This document shows, piece by piece, positions 15,202 through 20,573 of a DNA stretch of 20,573 nt. The translations under genes were made by a program, and so were the position numbers. Every line of letters begins with the position of its first letter. Position 1 is the stretch's first letter. Under the pieces are notes generated by a model that worked only from the letters and a program-made list of their open reading frames with translations, had not been told where the DNA came from and did no database searches. The DNA is from Euryarchaeota archaeon UBA40 (GTDB lineage Archaea > Thermoplasmatota > Poseidoniia > Poseidoniales > Thalassarchaeaceae). The stretch lies in assembly GCA_002506875.1 (NCBI GenBank), contig DAYJ01000128.1, forward strand, positions 1 to 20,573. Reading direction: 5' to 3'.

Positions 15202-15453
15202 ATGAGCGAAAATCTCAGAATTCTGATTCGATCCTACCTCCAGAATAAACCTCGGAATACGTCCGAGATCGCAGAGCACGCACACGCTAATGGCAATAGT
15301 GCGAGCCTGGAGGAGATAGAGAAGATGCTTCGAGCTGATTCTCAGGTCGTCCGCGTCGATCTCGTACGTAGGAGTGGTGTGCTCTCTTCCGGCTACAGGA
15401 TCTGCGAATGGGCTTCTGTCGATTGGATGACCAATAGGAGGGAACAACAATGA
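15202..15453 (+). CDS. Small winged-helix-like protein, first of a paralogous pair
   Basis: The 83-residue product starts at ATG 15202 with GGAGG (15190-15194) 7 nt upstream, a good Shine-Dalgarno. It has an N-terminal helix (LRILIRSYLQ), a TSEIAEHAHAN helix-turn-helix-like stretch, a second helix (SLEEIEKMLRAD), then a beta wing VVRVDLVRRSGVLSSGYRICEW. This order is that of a compact winged-helix domain. It shares pattern and spacing with the next gene: T-EI-EH, L--D, V----R-G-LS--Y-IC-W. The two genes overlap by 4 nt (ATGA), so they are translated together. A DNA-binding role is likely but not proven; the protein could also be an RNA- or protein-binding wHTH. I do not know a gene name. Confidence 0.72.
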   Translation: MSENLRILIRSYLQNKPRNTSEIAEHAHANGNSASLEEIEKMLRADSQVVRVDLVRRSGVLSSGYRICEWASVDWMTNRREQQ

Positions 15454-15698
15454 GAACTACAAGACTACGAGAACGCATCAAGAGATTCCTCGCCGAAAAG
15501 GGCGAGGCTAACACAACTGAAATCCTCGAGCACGTGAATACCACGACTCGACACGGAACCACCCCTCAACAGTTAGGGAATGTTCTGTCCAAGGACAAGG
15601 ACATTGAGAAGGTCTCGACTACAAAACGCGGTGGAGCACTCTCCGGCCGATACGACATTTGTGTCTGGCGCTTGCGTGAGCAGGCCGGCGAACTTTGA
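15450..15698 (+). CDS. Small winged-helix-like protein, second of a paralogous pair
   Basis: The 82-residue product is a paralogue of the preceding one. It shows the helix LRERIKRFLAEKG, the TTEILEHVNT turn, the helix TPQQLGNVLSKD and the wing IEKVSTTKRGGALSGRYDICVW. It is better conserved in the GG-LSGRYDICVW wing than its neighbour and probably represents the ancestral form. The start ATG at 15450 overlaps the upstream stop (ATGA), and GGAGGG (15438-15443) lies 6 nt before it. The stop codon TGA (15696-15698) abuts the stop of convergent nadA, making the palindrome TGATCA. A heterodimer of the two proteins is plausible from equal dosage and coupling. Confidence 0.72.
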   Translation: MRTTRLRERIKRFLAEKGEANTTEILEHVNTTTRHGTTPQQLGNVLSKDKDIEKVSTTKRGGALSGRYDICVWRLREQAGEL

Positions 15699-16850
15699 TC
15701 ACTGAGTCGCCAGCATTCTGTTCAAAGCAATTGAGGCATTCTTCGCAGTTCGTTCATCGACTGCAATGACATTTCGATTGATATCCCCTCCGAGGATTGC
15801 CTCAAGTTGTTCTGCTAGGAATCGAGGATGAATCATGTACATTGTTGAACAAGGACATATTGAGTCATCAAGGCAGATAATCGATTTATCTTGATACTGT
15901 GCATCTAATCTTTCAACAAGATTGACCTCCGTACCTACGCCGATAATAGATCCAGAAGGTGCCGCATCACAATATCTTCGAATATAGTCTGTGGAACCGT
16001 TAGCATCGGCGGCATCTACAACCTCACGACTACACTCAGGATGGACAACGATTTGTGCATCAGAATGAGTCAAACGCAATCGGTCAATCTGATCCACTGT
16101 AAACCTCTGATGCACAGAACAGTACCCGTGCCATAGGATGAATCGAGCCGTTTGGATACAGCTATCATCCCATATTTCCCCTGGAGTCCACACTGCCATA
16201 TCCTGGTCATCGAAGCCCATACTAAGTGCAGTATTTCTGCCAAGATGTTGATCAGGGAAGAAGAGAACCTTGCCTTGACCTCCTGCTCGTTCAAGTGCCC
16301 ACTCAAGCACACCACGCGCATTTGTAGAGGTACATACAATGCCTCCATGCTTACCTACGAAGGACTTGAGAGCAGCGGAACTGTTCATGTATGTCACAGG
16401 AACGAGGAATGCATCTTCCTCCTTAGCAACCTGATCGGGATCCTCTCGATTCGCTGGATCTGACAAACCGAACTCATCGATTAGTGTCGCCCAGCACTCT
16501 TCGACGTCGGGTACATTCGCCATATCCGCCATAGAGCACCCCGCCCTCGTAGTAGGCATACTCACTATCTGGGTAGAATCAGTCAGTATATCTGCAGACT
16601 CAGCCATGAAATGGACGCCACAGAACACAATGTGCTCCGCAGTACTATCTGCAGCGAGCCGCGAGAGGCTAAAGGAATCCCCCGTGGCATCAGCATGTTC
16701 GATTATTGAGTCGCGTTGATAGTGATGTCCGAGAATCAATACTCGATCTTTCAAGGCAGCCTTCGCCGCAATAATCCGCTGACGGTGATTCTCTTCATCA
16801 GGATCGAATGCGCAGGAGGCCACAGGGAGTCCGACACTCATTTCGAGCAT
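15699..16850 (-). CDS. nadA: Quinolinate synthase
   Basis: NadA condenses iminoaspartate with dihydroxyacetone phosphate to give quinolinate, the precursor of NAD, using an oxygen-sensitive [4Fe-4S] cluster. The 383-residue protein shows the threefold pseudo-repeat of the family: VLILGHHYQRD (37-47), FCGVHFMAESADIL (76-89), AGCSMADM (103-110, cluster Cys105), YMNSSAALKS (154-163), FFPDQHLGRNTA (197-208), HPECSREV (270-277, cluster Cys273), GTEVNLVERL (306-315) and CPCSTMYM (332-339, cluster Cys). About 18 N-terminal residues precede the conserved core. The ATG at 16850 is followed by in-frame Met4 as an alternative start. The gene is divergent from bud32 with only 46 nt between starts, so promoters must overlap. 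No nadB or nadC lies in the window. Confidence 0.95.
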   Translation of the reverse strand: MLEMSVGLPVASCAFDPDEENHRQRIIAAKAALKDRVLILGHHYQRDSIIEHADATGDSFSLSRLAADSTAEHIVFCGVHFMAESADILTDSTQIVSMPTTRAGCSMADMANVPDVEECWATLIDEFGLSDPANREDPDQVAKEEDAFLVPVTYMNSSAALKSFVGKHGGIVCTSTNARGVLEWALERAGGQGKVLFFPDQHLGRNTALSMGFDDQDMAVWTPGEIWDDSCIQTARFILWHGYCSVHQRFTVDQIDRLRLTHSDAQIVVHPECSREVVDAADANGSTDYIRRYCDAAPSGSIIGVGTEVNLVERLDAQYQDKSIICLDDSICPCSTMYMIHPRFLAEQLEAILGGDINRNVIAVDERTAKNASIALNRMLATQ

Positions 16851-16896
16851 GCGTCATTCCCGGTGCATTTGAATCCATCTTCTTCACCGTAGAGCC

Positions 16897-17562
16897 ATGG
16901 GGGCGGGCATGCCGTGGTCTGAAGGACCCCTTATTCACGAGGGCGCGGAGGGCCTTGTCCATCTCGGACAATGGTTCGATGGAGATGCCGTGATGAAAGT
17001 TAGACGGCCACGAGGATATCGAGATCCAAGCCTGGATCATGCGCTGACCAAAACACGCATCCTCAGCGAATTGCGAATCCTTCGCCAAATGCACCACATT
17101 GGAATGAATACTCCACTAATCCTCGATGCAGATATCGATTCAGGAACAATCATCATGACGCGTATTTCCGGCCTCCCGCTGTTTGAGCACTTACGTTCCC
17201 CCATTATGTCCGAATCTTCTGCGAAAGATGTTTTGCGTTCGGTAGGAGCAATCATCCGGCGACTCCACCTCAATGGTGCATCTCATGGAGACCTAACCAC
17301 GCACAACATCATGTGGGACGAGAAGGAAGGAGTTGGGCTAATTGATTTCGGGCTCGGTCGACTCTCACCTGAAATTGAAGCACTCGGACAGGACATTCAA
17401 GTTCTCAACGAATGCCTCAGTGCTAGCCACCCTGATCACCCATACGCCCTCGAAGAGGTTTTGATTGGTTACGCTGATCAACAAGACAGTGGTGAACCAT
17501 CTGCGAGTGAGGTCATCGAACGATTCAACCAGATCAGAGGGCGGGTTCGATACCATGGTTGA
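16897..17562 (+). CDS. bud32: Bud32 (KEOPS complex kinase/ATPase)
   Basis: The 221-residue product is a small atypical kinase that, with Kae1, Cgi121 and Pcc1, makes the t6A modification of ANN-decoding tRNAs. Features are the short glycine loop HEGAEGLVH (14-22), the ATP-binding Lys in VMKVRRPRGYR (32-42), the helix Glu in RILSELRILRQM (54-65), the catalytic loop HGDLTTHN (130-137) and the metal-binding IDFGLG (149-154). HGDLTT-N and IDFGLG are characteristic of Bud32. In many archaea Bud32 is fused behind Kae1; here it is free-standing and no kae1 is adjacent. ATG 16897 was chosen; ATG 16909 would remove four residues. It overlaps the downstream XTPase by 8 nt, a pairing I recall from other archaea. 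Confidence 0.93.
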   Translation: MGAGMPWSEGPLIHEGAEGLVHLGQWFDGDAVMKVRRPRGYRDPSLDHALTKTRILSELRILRQMHHIGMNTPLILDADIDSGTIIMTRISGLPLFEHLRSPIMSESSAKDVLRSVGAIIRRLHLNGASHGDLTTHNIMWDEKEGVGLIDFGLGRLSPEIEALGQDIQVLNECLSASHPDHPYALEEVLIGYADQQDSGEPSASEVIERFNQIRGRVRYHG

Positions 17563-18154
17563 CATAAAGCGAATTCTTTTCCTAACCTCTAACGAAGGTA
17601 AATTACGAGAAGCGAAGCATGCCCTTGAACCACGGGGATACGAAATTGTCTCCTTCGTAGGCGGTACCAATAAGGTACAACTTGTCGAAGTACAGGCTAG
17701 GGACCTAGTTACCGTTGCTCAGAGCAAGATCGAGCAAGCTGAGTCTTATGTTGGAAATGCACATCAAATAGACGGCGTGATGGTCGAAGATGCAGGATTT
17801 TTCATCGATACGTATCCTAGTTTCCCCGGAGTATATTCTGCCCATATACTCGAAAGTCTAGGCCTTGAAGGGATATTGCAACTAATGCATGGACGAAAAG
17901 AACGTGGTGCTGAGTTCCAATCTGCAATTGTACTCCAAATCGGATCAGAGAGGTTTGTAGCTCAGGGTAGATGCCGTGGCCGGCTTTCGGAAGATGTTCG
18001 AGGGAACGGAGGATTTGGTTACGATCCCTTATTCATCCCCGAAGATGGAGATGGGAGGACGTTTGCAGAAATGTCCCTCGATGAAAAGAAGGCTCTTTCT
18101 CACCGTGGCCATGCAATGGCACGACTGCTGACACTGCTGGAAGACCGAAGATGA
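17555..18154 (+). CDS. rdgB: XTP/dITP diphosphatase (HAM1/RdgB family)
   Basis: The 199-residue enzyme hydrolyses non-canonical purine triphosphates (XTP, dITP, ITP) to monophosphates and pyrophosphate, keeping them out of nucleic acids. Signature elements are LFLTSNEGKLREA (8-20, nucleotide binding), VEDAGFFIDTYPSFPGVYSAH (usual form EDSGLFI...PGVYS), GNGGFGYDPLFIP and SHRGHAMARLL near the C-terminus. The Ala in EDAGFF is a mild departure from the more usual Ser. I chose ATG 17555 because the strand IKRILFLTSN follows at once; an open frame reaching back to 17465 lies inside bud32. The 8-nt overlap with bud32 implies co-translation. The next gene follows after 49 nt. Length is normal for the family. 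Confidence 0.93.
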   Translation: MVDIKRILFLTSNEGKLREAKHALEPRGYEIVSFVGGTNKVQLVEVQARDLVTVAQSKIEQAESYVGNAHQIDGVMVEDAGFFIDTYPSFPGVYSAHILESLGLEGILQLMHGRKERGAEFQSAIVLQIGSERFVAQGRCRGRLSEDVRGNGGFGYDPLFIPEDGDGRTFAEMSLDEKKALSHRGHAMARLLTLLEDRR

Positions 18155-18203
18155 AGCACCAACCTCAATACACGTGACCTTGTGGCCTAGAAAGGGTGGA
18201 ACA

Positions 18204-19019
18204 ATGGCATCCTTCTTCCGATTGGTGCTCTGGGCGAGTCTTCTCATTGGAGTCCTCGGTCTACTCTCCGTTGATCTCACCCTAAATGCCGAGATGATAT
18301 ACGCCGGAATATTGCTCATCTTGCTTGCATACCTGATGTTCTCAGGTGGAGAACCCGCTCCTCAACCACGAAAATCCATGTCTAAGGCACGAATCGAAGA
18401 TGATGGGAGCGATGACGATGAACACCCAGATTCGATTGAATCAGAGGCCCCCATCAAGCGTACTAGAGGTGTCGATGTAGTCACGGAGCAGGAAGAAATC
18501 TCTGACGAGGAGGCTCTTGTTGAGGTTCAAGCAATTGTCGAAGACGTAGTTGAAGCACAGGAATACGTGGTTGAAATCGATGCTCAATCAATGCTTGAAA
18601 CCGAGATTGATACAGTCGTTGAGACCCGCCGGACTACTCAGGATGAAATCCGTAGTGAAGTCGAAAAACGCAGGAGAAGGCAATTAGCGAAAATTCGAGG
18701 AGATACACTTCGATCTAGGCATATTCGAACTGGAAATGAGGAACTTCGCGAACTGATTAAGCAATCTGGAAGTGTATTGCAAATCATCGATGAACCGGAA
18801 TCGCCTAAGCCAGGACACCCCTATGGCCGAATCCTTATCCAAATCGATGAAACACGTGTAATCAAACTAAGAATCCCCCTCGATGAAGGACTCCGAGCGG
18901 CTGAAGAGGAGCCTGCTCTCGATTTTGGAGGCCTACCTCCACCGCCTTTACCTGGTGAGGGAGGACTCCCTCTACCTCCTCCTCCAAGCGATATGGACCT
19001 GCCACCACCTCCTGAATGA
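18204..19019 (+). CDS. Two-TM membrane protein with acidic, coiled and Pro-rich tail
   Basis: I do not recognise a family. The product has 271 residues from ATG 18204, which follows GGTGG (18195-18199) by 4 nt; a GTG at 18174 is in frame but lacks an RBS. Two hydrophobic helices lie at about 5-24 and 30-47. A long charged region follows: acidic (DDGSDDDEHPDS), then helical with Glu, Val and Ala (about 95-160), then basic (EKRRRRQLAKIRGD). Residues about 190-240 include VLQIIDEPESP and RILIQIDETRVIKLRIP, which look like a small beta domain. The last 30 residues are Pro-, Gly- and Leu-rich (GLPPPPLPGEGG, LPPPPE), like a flexible tail or binding site for a Pro-recognising partner. It overlaps the hydratase gene by 4 nt (ATGA). 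Topology resembles the 1953 protein. Confidence 0.68.
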   Translation: MASFFRLVLWASLLIGVLGLLSVDLTLNAEMIYAGILLILLAYLMFSGGEPAPQPRKSMSKARIEDDGSDDDEHPDSIESEAPIKRTRGVDVVTEQEEISDEEALVEVQAIVEDVVEAQEYVVEIDAQSMLETEIDTVVETRRTTQDEIRSEVEKRRRRQLAKIRGDTLRSRHIRTGNEELRELIKQSGSVLQIIDEPESPKPGHPYGRILIQIDETRVIKLRIPLDEGLRAAEEEPALDFGGLPPPPLPGEGGLPLPPPPSDMDLPPPPE

Positions 19020-19915
19020 GGGTGGATTACCAGATCTTTCCAAACCATGATGCTATGTATCGAACGCGCTTCCACCCCCTTATGGTCAAGAAACCTGACA
19101 TCGATGAACTGACGGTTGAAGAAGTCATTTCTGGAACTGGGGTTGTTGTTATTGCAACTGTGAATCGTCCGGGAAAACTGAATGCTCTAAATCATGAAGT
19201 CAAGGAGGCAATCAAAGAACTCGCTGCTTGGGCTGATGAAGCAGACCATGTGCGTGTCATTATTTTCCAAGGTGCAAAGCCAGGACCGGCTCCTGAAGGT
19301 AAACGCCCCAAACCACATGCCTTCGTCGCAGGAGCCGATGTCTCTGACTTCAAAGGAAAAGACAGCGTAACAATACGTCCTGAGTTTGAAGATAATGTCT
19401 GGGAAGCAGTATGGAATATCTCAAAACCAACTATCGCACTCATTGATGGATACGCTCTCGGCGGTGGAAGCGAACTAGCCATATCCTGTGACATCAGGAT
19501 TGCCACCCCTCGCTCTATGTTTGGCACTCCCGAGATCAATCTTGGCCTAATTCCTGGAGGCGGAGGAACGCAGCGACTTACCTGGCTTATCGGTTACGGG
19601 CGTGCAATGGAGATGGTGATGGGTGGTGGCATGATTGATGCAGAAGAAGCACACCGTATTGGACTCGTTAATCACGTAATTGAAGCGGATTTACTAATGG
19701 AGAAGGGGATGGAACTCGCAGAGAATCTGGCTTCCAAATCTCCACTAACAATCCAAGTGGCTAAGCGGGCTGTGAGAGCCGCCCTTAATCATCCAATCTC
19801 AGACGGTGTCCTGTTAGAGCACAACATGTTCGTAGATCTCTTCGACACAAAGGACAAAGATATCGGGGTAAATGCCTTCCTTGAGCGCAGTACCCCTGAG
19901 TGGACTGGAGAGTGA
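19016..19915 (+). CDS. Enoyl-CoA hydratase/isomerase (crotonase family)
   Basis: The product (299 residues from ATG 19016) is a crotonase-fold enzyme that adds water to trans-2-enoyl-CoA in fatty or amino acid breakdown. VVIATVNRPGKLNALNHEV is the N-terminal strand; AFVAGADVSDF forms the first oxyanion strand; GYALGGGSELAISCDIRIAT carries the second oxyanion Gly and one catalytic Glu; and GTPEINLGLIPGGGGTQRL carries the second Glu. Both catalytic Glu are present, favouring hydratase over a catalytically different member. A Pro/Lys-rich insertion of about ten residues (GPAPEGKRPKPH) sits before AFVAGAD, where most relatives have a short GxxxAF. Starts at ATG 19055 or 19082 are also possible, since the first 25 residues have no family match, but the 19016 ATG overlaps the upstream stop. 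The ABC gene starts 4 nt after the stop. Confidence 0.92.
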   Translation: MRVDYQIFPNHDAMYRTRFHPLMVKKPDIDELTVEEVISGTGVVVIATVNRPGKLNALNHEVKEAIKELAAWADEADHVRVIIFQGAKPGPAPEGKRPKPHAFVAGADVSDFKGKDSVTIRPEFEDNVWEAVWNISKPTIALIDGYALGGGSELAISCDIRIATPRSMFGTPEINLGLIPGGGGTQRLTWLIGYGRAMEMVMGGGMIDAEEAHRIGLVNHVIEADLLMEKGMELAENLASKSPLTIQVAKRAVRAALNHPISDGVLLEHNMFVDLFDTKDKDIGVNAFLERSTPEWTGE

Positions 19916-19919
19916 CTCA

Positions 19920-20573
19920 GTGTCCGAAACTTTGGTCGAGGCACAGGGTCTCGCTAAGAGATTCGGTGATTTCGTCGCCCTACAACCCCTCGATGTTAAA
20001 GTCAAATCAGGTGAATTCTTCGGAGTCTTCGGCCCAAATGGAGCGGGGAAGTCCACCTTCATTCGTCTGCTCACGGGTCAACTCTCACCTACAGAAGGAG
20101 AAGCTAAGATTCTCGGTATCGACGTAGGAGACAAACCGCGACTTGTCAAGGCTAATATTGGAATCGTCCCTGAATCTGAATCTCCCCCATCCTACCTCAC
20201 TGCGGCTGAATTTCTCGAATTTGTTGCACGTCTCAGGCGTGTCGACAATCTATCAGAAAAGGTAGCATACTGGCTTGATTGGTTTGGCATGACCGATAAA
20301 CGAACTACGCTATGCAAGGATTTGAGCAAGGGTCAACGACAGAAGGTTATGCTAGCCTCGGCCTTCATACATGAACCTCGATTATTGTTCCTCGATGAGC
20401 CATTCGTGAATCTTGACCCCATCTATCAAAGAAAATGTCGTGAACTCCTACTCGAACACGTAGCTAATGGAGGCACTATTTTCCTCTGCTCCCACATCCT
20501 CGAAATCGCCGAACGACTCTGTACCCGGGTAGCAGTCATTGATCACGGACGGGTTCTTGCAGCGGGACGACTC
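19920..20573 (+). CDS. ABC transporter ATP-binding protein, partial (ABC-2 type)
   Basis: An open frame from GTG 19920 runs to the window edge (218 codons, no stop). TGGAGAG (19906-19912) lies 7 nt upstream as a ribosome site. The N-terminus is MSETLVEAQGLAKRFGDF. Motifs in order are Walker A GPNGAGKST (about 39-47), the Q-loop region with NIGIVPESESPPSYL (Glu where Gln is usual), the signature LSKGQRQKV (about 139-147), Walker B RLLFLDEP (about 156-163), the D-loop region VNLDP and the H-loop SHI. The pattern is that of ABC-2/CcmA-type ATPases that power export or antibiotic and polysaccharide efflux; the permease is probably the next gene outside the window. The hydratase stop is 4 nt upstream, so it may be co-transcribed with it by simple packing rather than function. 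Confidence 0.92.
   Translation, partial: MSETLVEAQGLAKRFGDFVALQPLDVKVKSGEFFGVFGPNGAGKSTFIRLLTGQLSPTEGEAKILGIDVGDKPRLVKANIGIVPESESPPSYLTAAEFLEFVARLRRVDNLSEKVAYWLDWFGMTDKRTTLCKDLSKGQRQKVMLASAFIHEPRLLFLDEPFVNLDPIYQRKCRELLLEHVANGGTIFLCSHILEIAERLCTRVAVIDHGRVLAAGRL

Noticed and set aside
1..20573. CRISPR arrays, insertion sequences, transposase or integrase genes, prophage genes
   Set aside because: I saw no regularly spaced repeats, terminal inverted repeats with a transposase, or phage-type genes in the window.

Overview
The window looks like a piece of an archaeal chromosome, most likely a Thermoplasmatota-type euryarchaeon such as the marine group II (Poseidoniia) lineage. The archaeal evidence is an Orc1/Cdc6 initiator, a stand-alone Bud32 kinase of the KEOPS tRNA-modification complex, an archaeal-type phosphopantetheine adenylyltransferase fused to a GTP-dependent dephospho-CoA kinase, a degenerate EF-Tu-like protein of a type I recall from archaea, TATA-like promoters and at least one probable leaderless start. 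Bacterial-looking acyl-CoA genes (thioesterase, biotin carboxylase, enoyl-CoA hydratase) and a CysJ-like reductase sit among them. The lineage is inferred from gene content, not from a marker tree.

Layout. Positions 1-200 (minus) hold the start of a secreted protein. Positions 365-3557 (plus) carry an acyl-CoA thioesterase, a GTPase-dead EF-Tu-like protein and a two-TM protein with a long disordered tail. Positions 3558-7166 (minus) are a tight operon: CysJ-like reductase, biotin carboxylase, PfkB sugar kinase. Positions 7248-10050 (plus) carry an MBL-fold hydrolase, Orc1/Cdc6 and a multi-TM protein. Positions 10051-14917 (minus) carry an 846-residue winged-helix protein, a 319-nt segment with strong RNA secondary structure, the fused CoaD-dephospho-CoA kinase and a membrane glycosyltransferase. 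Positions 15202-15698 (plus) are two tandem paralogous small proteins, probably winged-helix, followed by convergent nadA (15699-16850). Positions 16897-20573 (plus) are a compact run of Bud32, XTP/dITP diphosphatase, a two-TM acidic protein, enoyl-CoA hydratase and an ABC ATPase that runs off the end. The genome is compact: three convergent pairs have directly abutting stop codons and many co-directional genes overlap.

The best candidate for something undescribed is the gene-free stretch 12039-12376. On the minus strand it folds, by eye, into a multibranched RNA closed by a 10-bp (11 with a G.U) terminal helix, with four perfect or wobble-containing arm helices. The G.U pairs all favour the minus strand, and each of the four arms carries a GAUGA pentamer. 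It ends 10 nt before the start codon of the CoA-biosynthesis fusion gene. I could not match it to RNase P RNA or SRP RNA, so it is either an independent ncRNA or a large structured 5' leader.

Functional threads: CoA synthesis and acyl-CoA use (fused CoaD-kinase, thioesterase, biotin carboxylase, enoyl-CoA hydratase), NAD synthesis (NadA), replication initiation (Orc1), tRNA t6A modification (Bud32), nucleotide-pool cleaning (XTPase) and cell-surface work (secreted protein, glycosyltransferase, ABC transporter).
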